From JAHBNG01 sp039028975 (GTDB lineage Bacteria > Chloroflexota > Anaerolineae > Caldilineales > Caldilineaceae), in NCBI GenBank assembly GCA_039028975.1, contig JBCCHB010000001.1:62001-126000 (forward strand): a stretch of DNA of 64,000 nt. Direction: 5' to 3'. The translations under genes and the position numbers were made by a program. The notes below the pieces were generated by a model. That model was not told the origin of the DNA. It worked only from the letters and a program-made list of their open reading frames with translations, and did not search any database. Below, one piece after another: positions 1 through 9,109 of the stretch (its first letter is position 1; each line of letters opens with the position of its first letter).

Positions 1-78
1 ACGATGGTTGTGTAAAATGCGCAATAGAGGGCGTCTCCACTTAGAAGCTCTGCAATTTTACACAGAATTCGTTATACC
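1..78. repeat. imperfect palindromic element at window edge
   Basis: TGTGTAAAAT near base 10 is mirrored by ATTTTACACA near base 54, and ATGGT at base 4 is mirrored by ACCAT at the end, so the segment folds as an interrupted hairpin. No ORF is supported. It may be the end of a small palindromic repeat, but no second copy is visible here. Confidence 0.3.
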
Positions 79-80
79 AT

Positions 81-359
81 CTAAAGGTCCAGAGTGAAGG
101 GATCGTGAAGGGTTGAAGTCTGCCCATTCCACTCTGGACGATTGAAATTATACTCGATCCCGACGCGAGCCTCAGCTAGGCTGCGTTCGTCGGCATGGCG
201 CTGGTAGGCATCAGACATATAGCTTTTGCCGTAATCGGGCCTGAACTGGGGGGGTGGGTCTTTCAGGGGTAGGTTTTTTGAAAACAGGTCGAAATCGGGT
301 CGAAATGGCCAAAATCGGGCGATTCTAAGCCCCAAATCGGGGAATTTGGACCCAAACAA
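81..359 (-). CDS. small ORF of doubtful reality (possible gene remnant)
   Basis: A 92-codon open frame. Its N-terminal half is read through the inverted-repeat element at 268-382, which argues against a genuine gene start there. The C-terminal half, rich in Arg/Glu/Ala and ending in a short polar tail, could be the 3' end of a decayed gene. I recognise no domain and see no convincing ribosome binding site. The next gene downstream on this strand lies outside the window. Treat as hypothetical. Confidence 0.2.
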   Translation of the reverse strand: MFGSKFPDLGLRIARFWPFRPDFDLFSKNLPLKDPPPQFRPDYGKSYMSDAYQRHADERSLAEARVGIEYNFNRPEWNGQTSTLHDPFTLDL

Positions 360-382
360 TGGCTCGCTCGAAAAAACCTACC
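268..382. repeat. inverted-repeat element with 12-bp perfect arms
   Basis: GGTAGGTTTTTT at 268-279 is the exact reverse complement of AAAAAACCTACC at 371-382. Between them lie short iterations of AAATCGGG and its relatives. The shape is that of a small non-autonomous palindromic element; no transposase is present. It overlaps the doubtful ORF 81-359. Confidence 0.5.
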
Positions 383-502
383 TCTCAAAGGGGGCGGTGG
401 GTTGGGTGGTCTGGGAATGGTCGTTGGCCCTCGGTCATTGGTCCCTGGTTATTGCGTGACGGATGGCTAAGAACCAATGACTAGGGTAGCGATACGGCAC
501 AT

Positions 503-1339
503 TTAGAGCGTTTCACGCACTCGTTCAGCATCCTTGAATAGGACTTCGCGGACTGCATTAGTCGCCTTCTCGTGAAATTGAACCGCAGCAGGATCAAAAT
601 CCTTGGTGGGGCGTGGTGTATGAGTAAAGTGACCATAGCGATCCTCACCCCTTACAAGGGCAGCACTATCCCACTCACCAACGATCTGCTTCGTATTCGT
701 TGGCGCATAGTGTAGCGAAAGACCAATGCGGCGATCATTGGAGCGATTAGGCGTAGACGCGTGGGCCAGCCGTCCATTGTGCATGGACATCTCGCCAGGC
801 TGCAGCGGCATGGCGACCGCCTCGGATTCGTCAACCTCTACAGAAATCTCCTGCCCGCGGGTCAAGAGATTGTCCTCTTCATACTCATCCGCATGGGGCA
901 AAAGTTCCCCTATATGGCTTCCAGGCAGCACGCGCATACATCCACTTTCCAACGTTGCTGGTGAGAGGGCCAACCAGGCTGTGATCAAGTCATGGGTATC
1001 GAGTCCCCAATAATTAAGATCTTGATGCCACGAGACAAAGCTCTCGCTGTTGGCCTCCTTAATCCAAAAGAGGGTATTCCAGCAGAGGATATCGGGCCCA
1101 ATCAGATCTTCGACCGCATCCAGAATGGTTGGATGGCGCATCAAATCGTCCACCCAAGTAAAGAGCAAGTGCGATTTGTTGCGTTGCGCACCTGAAATGG
1201 GTTGACCCTGGCCAGATTCAAATTTCTCCAGTTGGGCGCGACTCGCGGCAACTTGCTCATCGTCGAGTATCTTGATGGGGAAGTAGTAGCCATCGGCATG
1301 ATATTGGGTTATGGCGTCTGCGGGCATAAGTTTGGGCAT
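503..1339 (-). CDS. phytanoyl-CoA dioxygenase (PhyH) family protein
   Basis: A 278-residue Fe(II)/2-oxoglutarate oxygenase-fold protein. The facial triad is visible: H105-x-D107 in the stretch SWHQD, and H193 in LAHAS, followed by Arg203/Arg204, the usual 2-oxoglutarate salt-bridge position. Length is normal for the family. I chose the ATG at 1339 over the longer frame from 1432 because AAAAGGAG precedes it by about 8 bases. PhyH proteins hydroxylate varied small molecules; the substrate cannot be read here. It is transcribed in the same direction as the glycosidase-like gene 1617-2537, with about 280 bases between. Family assignment is firm, substrate unknown. Confidence 0.88.
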   Translation of the reverse strand: MPKLMPADAITQYHADGYYFPIKILDDEQVAASRAQLEKFESGQGQPISGAQRNKSHLLFTWVDDLMRHPTILDAVEDLIGPDILCWNTLFWIKEANSESFVSWHQDLNYWGLDTHDLITAWLALSPATLESGCMRVLPGSHIGELLPHADEYEEDNLLTRGQEISVEVDESEAVAMPLQPGEMSMHNGRLAHASTPNRSNDRRIGLSLHYAPTNTKQIVGEWDSAALVRGEDRYGHFTHTPRPTKDFDPAAVQFHEKATNAVREVLFKDAERVRETL

Positions 1340-1400
1340 GAGGCGATCTCCTTTTGATGTTTCGTACCTGTTCGATTGCTCAACTAATACTGTTTGGCTC

Positions 1401-1455
1401 TGTAGAAACCATAAATCCATTATAGAATGCACCGGACAAATCCATGGTTTCTACA
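1401..1455. repeat. hairpin with 12-bp arms
   Basis: TGTAGAAACCAT (1401-1412) and ATGGTTTCTACA (1444-1455) are perfect reverse complements separated by 31 bases. It lies in the gap between the glycosidase-like gene and the PhyH gene, both leftward, so it would be transcribed in the leader of the PhyH gene. There is no T-run typical of a terminator. Confidence 0.5.
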
Positions 1456-1524
1456 ACCTCAATCGGTATCATTTTGAGGGTATCCGAAAATCTGCGCAAA
1501 TAATGCTCGTACCGTTTAAGGAAT

Positions 1525-1592
1525 ATCAGTAGTACGTAGTGCAGTAGGCACGCCTCGTGCCGCATGTGCGCGTGCTCATTGAACGATTGCGC
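1525..1592 (+). repeat. dispersed 67-bp repeat, copy 1
   Basis: ATCAGTAG, then 14 variable bases, then GGCACGCCTCGTGCC (itself a hairpin) and a conserved tail ending in TTGCG. The same arrangement with identical spacing occurs inverted at 20546-20612. No ORF is associated. Confidence 0.55.
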
Positions 1593-1616
1593 TTGGTTAC
1601 AGATGCAAAGCATCAT

Positions 1617-2537
1617 CTACTGAATATCATTATCAGGCCAAGACCAATGAACCAAATCATCGCTCCAGGCAATGCCTAGTGACGCTTGGTTATCAAAGTT
1701 TACCTGTTCTGGTTCAGGGCCACTGCCATGAAAAAACATCAGATACTTTGCAATATTCGGTACGTGCCGCAGATCGACAACCGCACCAGCGGTTATCCGC
1801 CCTTTGGCCCAAGTCCACTCGTCTTGCCCAAGCGTAATCAGATCGCCCCAATCTCGCCAATTGCGCAAATCGTTTGAGCGTTTGATGCCGATCCCGTTTG
1901 ACGGTGAATGAAAGAGGATATACTCGTTGTTCTCAACCAACACGCATACATTTTCGCCACTGGCGGTGTTGCCAAAATATGTCCAGGTCTTCAAGTCAAT
2001 GGAGTAGGAGATGCTCACCCCATTCTGTTTGTAAAAGCACCACCACAAGCCTGGATGATCCTTGTCTTCGCACAGATAAGGGTCAATCATCCTGCCCATT
2101 GCCTCAACTGCTACATCGGGCCCTTTAACCCGCATCAATTCCGGCATGGACCAGTTCACCAAATCAGTGCTACGCATGAGAAATAGGCGCGATGTTTCAT
2201 CTCCATAGCGGGGAATTTGTTCAATCGTGTAGTTGGGTCTAGGGTAGGTTTGTAGACACAAGAGCCATTCATTGTTGAAGCGGATCACATTGCCCGGACT
2301 GGAATAATTCAGCAATTGGTCTTTTGGCGTCAGCTTCTTTGGCGGTGTCCAATCCAGGAGATCTCTGCTATTGCTGTAAGCTGTATAGCCATAAATGGTA
2401 CCGTCCGCCTCAATCTCCATGAGCGTGTAGAAGAGATGGAACAGATTGTTGTGATACAAAACTGCTGGGTCGCGATACGCTGTCTTTTCATCGCCCTGAA
2501 AGAGGATGGGCGAATTGAGTTGCTTGATGTCAACCAT
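1617..2537 (-). CDS. glycoside hydrolase family 43/32-like five-bladed beta-propeller protein
   Basis: A 306-residue protein with repeated aromatic blade motifs (S-x-DLxxW three times: DLLDW, DLVNW, DLKTW, plus DLRNW and DLVHW) and acidic signatures RDPAV near residue 23 and MIDPYLC near residue 170, as in GH32/GH43/GH68/GH130 propellers. No signal peptide is evident, so it probably acts in the cytoplasm on imported sugars or glycosides. The start at 2537 is preferred because GGAAG lies 6 bases before it; a start two codons earlier at 2543 would place the same GGAAG too close. Substrate is unknown. Confidence 0.75.
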   Translation of the reverse strand: MVDIKQLNSPILFQGDEKTAYRDPAVLYHNNLFHLFYTLMEIEADGTIYGYTAYSNSRDLLDWTPPKKLTPKDQLLNYSSPGNVIRFNNEWLLCLQTYPRPNYTIEQIPRYGDETSRLFLMRSTDLVNWSMPELMRVKGPDVAVEAMGRMIDPYLCEDKDHPGLWWCFYKQNGVSISYSIDLKTWTYFGNTASGENVCVLVENNEYILFHSPSNGIGIKRSNDLRNWRDWGDLITLGQDEWTWAKGRITAGAVVDLRHVPNIAKYLMFFHGSGPEPEQVNFDNQASLGIAWSDDLVHWSWPDNDIQ

Positions 2538-2622
2538 GTTCATCTTCCATAACTGAGTTCAACGGACGTTTGTGTGGCAAATTGCTACACATTGTCACGT
2601 TAGCGAATCTATTGTTCCTAAC

Positions 2623-3000
2623 CTATGCAACACCAGCTTTTTGACGTAGACGCAGTTGCCATAAAAGCAAAAGCGGCACGAGAATCAGTTCAATCACGGC
2701 ACCGACAATATATTCTGATGATTCTGGCATACCCACTGTTGCAATGGAAACCACGCGGCCCACGCCACCAATAAAGACGGCCGCGCATACCATCCGGAAA
2801 GGAACGACGCGTTCCTCAATATTACCCAGCGTCCACCAAATAGCAAAAGTTACCGCTAGATATGCGCCTGTGAGGTATCTGTAATGATTGTCCAATTCAA
2901 TAATGACACTAAGAATGGCACTGATTGGGAAATAAATCAATCCATCAGCCCCAGAGATCGTAAATACTGACTTGACACAACTGAGGTGGTGGCTAGACAA
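2623..3000 (-). CDS. DUF4345 family small membrane protein
   Basis: About 125 residues with three to four hydrophobic helices. The core ELDNHYRYLTGAYLA followed by an R-x-V-x-F-R loop and G-G-x-G-R-x-x-S is characteristic of DUF4345 integral membrane proteins of unknown function. No ATG is available; the frame opens at a TTG at 3000, so the first residues are uncertain. It is divergent from the TetR gene at 3095 with a shared 94-base control region, an arrangement common for a repressor and its membrane-protein target. Confidence 0.65.
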   Translation of the reverse strand: MSSHHLSCVKSVFTISGADGLIYFPISAILSVIIELDNHYRYLTGAYLAVTFAIWWTLGNIEERVVPFRMVCAAVFIGGVGRVVSIATVGMPESSEYIVGAVIELILVPLLLLWQLRLRQKAGVA

Positions 3001-3013
3001 TCGTAAGATTGCC

Positions 3014-3029
3014 TACTTAACACTAAGTA
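3014..3029. promoter_or_regulatory. palindromic operator candidate between tetR and DUF4345 gene
   Basis: TACTTA-ACAC-TAAGTA is a perfect 6-bp-arm inverted repeat centred in the 94-base gap between divergent genes. TetR-family proteins bind such dyads and usually control the adjacent divergent gene and themselves. Binding is inferred only from position and symmetry. Confidence 0.45.
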
Positions 3030-3094
3030 ACCCCTATGGTAATATTGCACCGCTCGTTGCGGAATGAGATCTTATTCTAATCGATGATTCTAAA

Positions 3095-3676
3095 ATGGCA
3101 AGACCAAAAGAATTTGATCAAGAAAAAGCACTTGACAAAGCGATGGCTCTTTTTTGGCAAAAAGGCTATGAGGCAACCTCAATTCAGGACTTAGTCAATC
3201 ATCTCGGCATTGGTCGTCGCAGCCTGTACGATACTTTTAAGAGTAAGCAAGCGTTGTATATGGCAGCACTTGATCGATATAGCGAGATGGTTAAATCGTC
3301 ATTGGCAATCCCTGATGCACAGCCAGGCTCACCGAAAATGGCGATCCGGCAAAGCTTTGAACAGATAATTGATCAGGTCCTCAATGACCCGAGTCGGCGT
3401 GGTTGTTTCATGGTCAACTCGGCAATTGAGCTAGCTCCCCATGATCGCTTAGTTGCTGAATGTGTGAGAGACCTGACACAGTTTCTAGAACAGGCATTTT
3501 ATGAGTTACTGGAGCGAGCCAAAAAAAGTGGAGAGTTGAATCCTGCGCTCGATCTTCAGGAAACGGCTCAGTTTCTGAACAACGCTGTATTTGGCATACG
3601 CGTACAGGCTAAAATTAATCCAGATCGACAGACGTTGACGAACGTCATGAATCTTACACTTTCTATTTTGGATTAA
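3095..3676 (+). CDS. TetR/AcrR family transcriptional regulator
   Basis: A 193-residue protein with an N-terminal TetR DNA-binding domain (residues about 5-55; the recognition-helix region reads IGRRSLYDTFKSK) and a helical ligand-binding C-terminal domain with the motif RRGCFMVNSA near residue 105, as in the YxaF/LmrA-type C-terminal family. It should repress the divergent DUF4345 gene and possibly the MBL-fold hydrolase downstream, acting at the palindrome at 3014-3029. Ligand unknown. Confidence 0.88.
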   Translation: MARPKEFDQEKALDKAMALFWQKGYEATSIQDLVNHLGIGRRSLYDTFKSKQALYMAALDRYSEMVKSSLAIPDAQPGSPKMAIRQSFEQIIDQVLNDPSRRGCFMVNSAIELAPHDRLVAECVRDLTQFLEQAFYELLERAKKSGELNPALDLQETAQFLNNAVFGIRVQAKINPDRQTLTNVMNLTLSILD

Positions 3677-3884
3677 GTTCTGCTTGAAAGGGGCGTTTGT
3701 AACCTTGGGCAATAGTAGCACGTCGTTTTCAACACAACCATAGATTGGCTTGATATTTTTTTTTCATCATTTTGCAACGAACGGTGCGTTTTGGGGCGAC
3801 CGATTCTTGAGTAAGAGTTATAGCCCGGTCCGACTGGCCGGCTTGTGGGCAATGGCAAAAATTATTCCACGAAAAGAGATTAAA

Positions 3885-4637
3885 ATGAAAAAAGTATTTC
3901 ACTCAGAATCAAACGATCTGGCGATTTATCAGCTTGGCAGTCGCATTGTGAATTGGTATCTGTTGGATAGTCAAGACGGAGTCGTGATAATCGATACCGG
4001 TTTTTCTGGACATTGGCAGCAGTTGGTCGATGCGTTAGCGCACTTGGGCCGAACGTACGATCAAGTGCTGGCGGTTCTATTAACACATGCACATATTGAC
4101 CATACGGGCTTTGCAGAGCGCGCGAGACAGCGTACCAGTGCTGACATCTACATACACACGATTGATGCAAAAGCGGTACGATATGATCATGGGGACATGC
4201 CATCCGAACTTACCGATAATCTTTGGCGTCCCAAGACCTTCTTTGCCTTTGCTTCTGCTGCGCTACGGCAAGGGGCATTTGGCGCCAAACCAGTTGCTGA
4301 AGTGAACACATTTGAAGATGATGATGTGCTGGATCTTCCCAGTCGTCCACAAGTCATCCTTACACCAGGACATACAATTGGTCACTGTGCATTCTATCTG
4401 CCAGAAGAGAAGATATTATTTTCAGGAGATGCTATCTGCACTAGGTCGCCTGTCACGCTACAAGACCATCCACCACACGTTATGGAGGCAGGAGATGACA
4501 AAAAGCTAGCACTTACCTCGCTAGAAAAATTCAGTTCATTGGGTGAGATTTTACTTCTGCCTGGGCATGGAGCGTCGTGGAAAGGCGATGCGCATAATGC
4601 TGTTCAGAACGCGCAGAAAATGGGCCCATTGCTATGA
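3885..4637 (+). CDS. MBL-fold metallo-hydrolase
   Basis: A 250-residue metallo-beta-lactamase-fold protein. The metal-binding signature THAHIDH lies at residues 67-73, with further ligands H163 (PGHT), D182 (SGDA) and H228 (PGHG), giving a complete dinuclear site. The open frame extends upstream to 3750, but the ATG at 3885 has a purine-rich AAAAGAGA leader and matches the usual N-terminus. No signal peptide. It follows the TetR gene by about 200 bases on the same strand and may be regulated by it. Family members include glyoxalase II-type thioesterases and lactonases; the specific substrate is not evident. Confidence 0.85.
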   Translation: MKKVFHSESNDLAIYQLGSRIVNWYLLDSQDGVVIIDTGFSGHWQQLVDALAHLGRTYDQVLAVLLTHAHIDHTGFAERARQRTSADIYIHTIDAKAVRYDHGDMPSELTDNLWRPKTFFAFASAALRQGAFGAKPVAEVNTFEDDDVLDLPSRPQVILTPGHTIGHCAFYLPEEKILFSGDAICTRSPVTLQDHPPHVMEAGDDKKLALTSLEKFSSLGEILLLPGHGASWKGDAHNAVQNAQKMGPLL

Positions 4638-4665
4638 AGAAATGATTGTACGCGACTGAGATACG

Positions 4666-5433
4666 TTACACATCCAAAATGTAACGCTGCGCTTCACTTA
4701 ATCGGGCCTCCGTTTCAGAGCGTAGATACGCACGTTGATCCAGCTGTTGCGCATACTCACGAGCGATGTAAGCAGAGTGAATGACGCGCCGCTTGGTCGA
4801 GGTCCGGTTTTCGGTACCACCATGCCAGATCTGGGCATTAAAGACGGCGACCGACCCCGCGGGAGCCGTGACATAGACTTCATCTGGATGGGGTGCGTAA
4901 GGGTCTTCCAAAGTTTCCTTGGGGTACTCTGGATGGCGATGGCTGCCAGGCACAACCCGGGTGGCGCCGTTTTCGGCAGTTAGATCATCAAGCATCCACA
5001 ACGAGTTTGACGCCTGAAATGCGGTGATCGAGCGCGGGCCACCAACATCACAATGTAGGCCTTGATGACCGTGACCAGGAAGCGGGTCGTGGCCGTTAAA
5101 GCCATAGATTTTGAAGGGGCGTTGTAATATATGTGCCGCCGCTGCTAACATAATCGGGTGCATATAAATGCCAACAAATTCGTCGCCTTTATTGGCCAAA
5201 TCTGATAAACGTCGGACGCCAGGATATGGACCAACCTCAAGACCGGCCTGGTCTTCTTCTTCCTCGATCAGATGTTCAAACCGCTGTCGCAACTGCTGAA
5301 GCCATTTGGCATCAATCACATCATAGAAGATGGTGAAGCCTTGCTCGTCTAGCTCATCGCGATGCTGTTGTGTTATGGTCTGATCGGTGACGCCACACTC
5401 CTGCAAGATTTTTTCGTGTGAGATTCGATTCAT
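4666..5433 (-). CDS. phytanoyl-CoA dioxygenase (PhyH) family protein
   Basis: 255 residues from the ATG at 5433 (a longer frame begins at a GTG at 5502). The iron triad is H127-x-D129 (LHCDVGG) and H204 (IWHGG), with Arg215/Arg216 in the 2-oxoglutarate position. It is only distantly similar to the PhyH protein at 503-1339. It converges on the MBL-fold gene, leaving 28 bases between stop codons. Substrate unknown. Confidence 0.87.
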   Translation of the reverse strand: MNRISHEKILQECGVTDQTITQQHRDELDEQGFTIFYDVIDAKWLQQLRQRFEHLIEEEEDQAGLEVGPYPGVRRLSDLANKGDEFVGIYMHPIMLAAAAHILQRPFKIYGFNGHDPLPGHGHQGLHCDVGGPRSITAFQASNSLWMLDDLTAENGATRVVPGSHRHPEYPKETLEDPYAPHPDEVYVTAPAGSVAVFNAQIWHGGTENRTSTKRRVIHSAYIAREYAQQLDQRAYLRSETEARLSEAQRYILDV

Positions 5434-5669
5434 GATTGGTTCGCCTCTACCGATAAAATGTGGGTATTCAGAATGCTTTGGAGAGACCTTCTTTTTCTGC
5501 ACGGGCCAGCTCTGACTGCCGCTCCCGCCCTTTCAGGCCAACATAGATCATATAGTAGGCGTCTGTAGTATCAAAATTTGTAGTGTAAGGATTCTGTCGC
5601 AATCCCACGCATCAGGGTCGGCAGAAGGAAGTAGTCCTATCGCCTAGGAAGCACACCCAAATCCAATTT

Positions 5670-5725
5670 GAGTGCGCTAGAGTCTCCATCCCGCGACGAT
5701 CTGAATGCGTTGAGTACCTATACTG
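5670..5725 (+). repeat. 55-bp dispersed repeat, copy 1
   Basis: GAGTGCG-x2-AGA followed by CCGCGACGA-x-CTGAATGCG and GTA-x-CTAT. The same order and spacing recurs at 14907-14961. Here it sits just before a copy of the 85-bp hairpin element. The wider gap 5434-5847 holds these two repeats and no gene. Confidence 0.5.
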
Positions 5726-5735
5726 AAAGGACGAC

Positions 5736-5821
5736 TATACTGTGGACGTTTTGAGAACGGTTGTCTTTCAACGCACAGCTAGAGGGATTAAACGAACGTT
5801 CTCAAACGGAGCTGAATATAA
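5736..5821 (+). repeat. 85-bp palindromic MITE-like element, copy 1
   Basis: Starts TATACTGTGGACGTTTTGAG and ends CTCAAACGGAGCTGAATATAA, with a roughly 25-base loop. Ends match the other copies at 15519, 15732 and (inverted) 52693. No coding potential. Confidence 0.7.
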
Positions 5822-5847
5822 GGTGTAACGTATGTTCAGGAGGAGTT

Positions 5848-6200
5848 ATGATGAAATCAAAATTAGGCAGAATGTCCGTCTACTTGCTACTTGTCATGTT
5901 GACGCTAGCTGTAGCCGGCTGTGCAATATCGATCGCAACAGCCCACCACAATGATATTCACTCAACCAAGATAAGCGGTATGGAATATGGTTCGATTGAT
6001 GAAACGCCTCATTGGAGCTATGAAGGTACTGTTAGCCCAGCATTCTGGCACGAATTGGATGAAGGTAACTCGCCATACCCCCATGCAGCAAGCAAGTTCG
6101 CTGCGTTGTCCTCACAATGCCTGCAGGACAGGTTGACAACTTTACAGCCAGCAATGAGCCACATAACCGTCCTATTCAGCCATTGATGGGACGTACTATC
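5848..6200 (+). pseudogene. alpha-carbonic anhydrase remnant (internal deletion plus frameshift)
   Basis: The ATG at 5848 has a strong AGGAGG site. It encodes a lipoprotein signal (LTLAVAGC) and the alpha-CA opening motif HWSYEGTVSPAFWHELDEGN. The frame then runs into an unrelated tail. In another frame, from about 6102 to 6200, the alpha-CA carboxy end is recognisable (VVLTMPAGQ and NRPIQPLMGR, compare the family RPVQPLNGR). The central roughly 130-150 residues carrying the zinc histidines are gone. This is a deletion-fusion relic; it cannot hydrate CO2. Confidence 0.75.
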
Positions 6201-6349
6201 GATGGCTCGAGGGTAAAGTGCTTGCTTTCACGGCTTCAAGCACCACCTACAGTTCTCATCGAACCTGAGCAACCGCCAGTGCCCTGGTTGAGCCAGAAAT
6301 TGTAGCGACAATGAAACATTGTAGGAAAATGTCAAGAAAGGCAAATTAG

Positions 6350-8992
6350 ATGAAGTGGCTATTCCGCGTCGGCATGAGCATCTTGGCCCTGGTCGTCATG
6401 TTCATATTTGTAGCAGCTATCCTCGTTTGGCAGTGGGTGCATGCACCGTTGCCCCAGCTAGACGGGAGCATAACATTGAATGGGATCGACAATCCAGTCA
6501 CCATCCTACGTGACGAATGGGGCGTCCCACACATCTATGCATCGACTACAACTGACTTACGTTTTGCCCAGGGCTATGTCCATGCCCAAGATCGATGGTG
6601 GCAGATGGAATTTGCCCGCCATGTGGCTCGCGGTGCCATTGAAGAGTTGACGGGCCAGAATGCCGACCTGCTGGGCGATGACATTTTTATCCGCACAGCC
6701 GGCTGGCATCGGACGAGTCAGCAAGAACTGGCTCAACTACCGCCTGATATACTAAACGAGCTACAGGCCTTTAGCGACGGCGTCAATGCCTACATTAGCA
6801 GCCGTACCCCAGGTGAGCTAGCGCTGGAATATCGTATTCTGGGTCTCACCGGCATTCAGATCGAGGTTAAGCACTGGACACCGTTGGATAGTCTGTCAAC
6901 CGCCAAGCTGATTGCTTGGGATCTAAGCAGTAATGCACGCAAAGAAGAACTGTTGCGCTCAGCCATGGTGGGTACACTCGGGGCGGAATTGACTGACGCT
7001 TATTTTTCAGAATTCCCATACGGTGAAAAACCGACCCACATCTCCTCAGAAGATCTCGCTACGCTTGGTAATCTGCCAACGGATCCCAGCCTAGATCAAC
7101 AAGCATTGTCCCATGGCAACCCGCCCCATGCCACCCCGTATGATGCAGGCATCAGCGGTCTGTCACTGGCCATGGCCGGGAACATTGGCCTCAAAGATGG
7201 TTTCTGGCTTGGTAGCGGTGAGGGAATCGGTAGCAATGCCTGGGTCGTCTCGGGCGAATTAACAGCAAGTGGACTGCCGTTGTTGGCCAATGATCCCCAC
7301 CTTGGTGTGCAGCTACCCTCCATCTGGTATGAAATTGGCCTCCATTGCCAACCTGTAGCCGCCAGCTGCCCTTATAATGTGCATGGCTTTGCCTACACGG
7401 GCCTACCTGGCGTAGTTATGGGGGCCAGTGAATCGCTCGCTTGGGGCATTACAAGCTTTTCACCGGACCTAATCGATTTTTATCGGCTGGAGATCAATCC
7501 GGAGAACGAGAACCAATACCGCTGGAACGATGAATGGCGCGACCTTGTCATCCATGAAGAAGAGATCCGCTTTGGGGACGGCGGAAGCTTAACCATTCGG
7601 GTACGAGATACCCACTTTGGTCCAGTGATGACGGATAATCAGCTTGTGGAGCAGCCCGTAGGAGAGGGAACAGAGAGTCAGCCCTTTAACCAAGTTAGCG
7701 GCTTTGTCAATCAGGATGTGCTTGCAATGCGTTGGACTGGTTGGGATCCGTCGCTAACCGTGCAGGCTCTCATCGAGTTCAACCGTGCAACCAACTGGGA
7801 CTCATTCCGCAGCGCAGCCAACCTCCTAGACGTCCCCGCGCTGAATCTCATCTATGCGGACAAAATGGGTAATATCGGTTTTCAGCCTGCGGGGCGTTTT
7901 CCTGTGCGTGCTGGCGGCCATACAGGGCTATTACCTGTCGACGGTAAGAACGATAGCTTTGAGTGGCGCGGCTTTATTCCATTTAACCATCTGCCCTCAG
8001 TCTACAATCCGAAACGGGGCTATATTACCCTTGCCAATCAAGCAGCAGCCCCCTTGGCATACTATGATACGTTAGCAACAGAGCTAGCCGATGAATTTGG
8101 TCCTGATGCCTACTATCGCTTCCGTACAGATTGGGCACGGGGATATCGTGGCCAACGCTTGGCCGAGCTATTTCAAGCGTACGATGTTCATACCATTGGG
8201 ACAACCCAAGCCATGCATGCTGACAACAAGATCATCATCGCAGAGGAGATCTCGCCCTATTTGGCCGCCATCGACATGGGTGATGACCAGCTAAATGGCG
8301 TGCGTGACTGGTTGCTGGAGTGGGATTACCAGATGCACATGGAGAGTCCTCGAGCGGCACTTTTTGGCGTTTTTTTGCATCAGCTTCTCTATGATATCTT
8401 TGAGGATCAGCTGAGCCATCTGGCCGATCCCAATGGCGAAGTAAACAACATGCTGGCCCTTGCGGCCCTGATGAAAACTCCCTCACATCCCTGGTGGGAC
8501 GATGTAGCAACCGACCAGGTTGAGACTCGAGACCTGATCGTTCAGCGTGCTTTTGCCAATGCCCACACCAAGTTGATTGAGAAGCTGGGTGCCGATCAAA
8601 GTGGTTGGCGCTGGGGTGCCTTGCATAAGACAAATTTTACCGCCATCCCTCTCGGTGCATCTGGCGTTGGCCTTATTGAGGATTTGGTCAACATCAGCGG
8701 TGTGGAAACCAGCGGTGGCGCTGCGACGCTCAATGCAACACGTTGGGATTATAGTGACGAAAATCCCTTTAGCGTGACTACGATTCCTGGGCAGCGGATG
8801 ATCATCGATTTGAGTGACTATAGCAACAATCTAGCCACCAACTCCACTGGCCAGAGTGGCCATGCATTTAGTCCTCACTACGCGGACATGATTGATGATT
8901 GGCGCCTGATTCGCTACCATACCATGGGCTTGTGGTCGGAAGCACTTCAAGATACTGCCACCCATTCTCTACAATTGATTCCGCAAAAATAA
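6350..8992 (+). CDS. penicillin acylase family Ntn hydrolase, membrane-anchored
   Basis: 880 residues, normal for the family precursor. A hydrophobic anchor spans residues 5-30, placing the enzyme outside the membrane. The alpha-subunit motif RDEWGVPHIYA follows at 54-64, and the autocatalytic beta-subunit start is G294-S295-N296 in IGSNAWVVSG, with the downstream NDPHL motif at 314-318. S295 would be the N-terminal nucleophile after self-cleavage. Such enzymes cleave amide bonds of N-acyl compounds, including beta-lactams and acyl-homoserine lactones. It lies upstream of the halopyrrole-type cluster, same strand, but is separated by 450 bases and two hairpins, so co-transcription is doubtful. 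Confidence 0.87.
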   Translation: MKWLFRVGMSILALVVMFIFVAAILVWQWVHAPLPQLDGSITLNGIDNPVTILRDEWGVPHIYASTTTDLRFAQGYVHAQDRWWQMEFARHVARGAIEELTGQNADLLGDDIFIRTAGWHRTSQQELAQLPPDILNELQAFSDGVNAYISSRTPGELALEYRILGLTGIQIEVKHWTPLDSLSTAKLIAWDLSSNARKEELLRSAMVGTLGAELTDAYFSEFPYGEKPTHISSEDLATLGNLPTDPSLDQQALSHGNPPHATPYDAGISGLSLAMAGNIGLKDGFWLGSGEGIGSNAWVVSGELTASGLPLLANDPHLGVQLPSIWYEIGLHCQPVAASCPYNVHGFAYTGLPGVVMGASESLAWGITSFSPDLIDFYRLEINPENENQYRWNDEWRDLVIHEEEIRFGDGGSLTIRVRDTHFGPVMTDNQLVEQPVGEGTESQPFNQVSGFVNQDVLAMRWTGWDPSLTVQALIEFNRATNWDSFRSAANLLDVPALNLIYADKMGNIGFQPAGRFPVRAGGHTGLLPVDGKNDSFEWRGFIPFNHLPSVYNPKRGYITLANQAAAPLAYYDTLATELADEFGPDAYYRFRTDWARGYRGQRLAELFQAYDVHTIGTTQAMHADNKIIIAEEISPYLAAIDMGDDQLNGVRDWLLEWDYQMHMESPRAALFGVFLHQLLYDIFEDQLSHLADPNGEVNNMLALAALMKTPSHPWWDDVATDQVETRDLIVQRAFANAHTKLIEKLGADQSGWRWGALHKTNFTAIPLGASGVGLIEDLVNISGVETSGGAATLNATRWDYSDENPFSVTTIPGQRMIIDLSDYSNNLATNSTGQSGHAFSPHYADMIDDWRLIRYHTMGLWSEALQDTATHSLQLIPQK

Positions 8993-9000
8993 ACAGCTCA

Positions 9001-9085
9001 CTATAGTTTTTAAGATAAAGATTTTCCGCACTTCCCTTCGACAAGCTCAGGGGAAGTGCGGAAAATCTTTATCTGATATCTATAA
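9001..9085. repeat. long palindrome with 24-bp perfect arms, copy 1 (possible terminator)
   Basis: 9013-9036 and 9051-9074 are exact reverse complements; the 14-base loop is TTCGACAAGCTCAG. The outer borders (CTATAG at 9001 and TATAGATATC read leftward from 9085) also bound the element at 21876-21970, which has a different core. It lies 9 bases after the penicillin acylase stop codon, so it may end that transcript. Confidence 0.65.
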
Positions 9086-9109
9086 AATCCATTTCTCCTG
9101 ATTCTTGTC

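Noticed and set aside
8235..8633. Minus-strand frame of 132 codons inside the penicillin acylase gene
   Set aside because: The plus-strand gene has complete family motifs across this region; the reverse frame has none.
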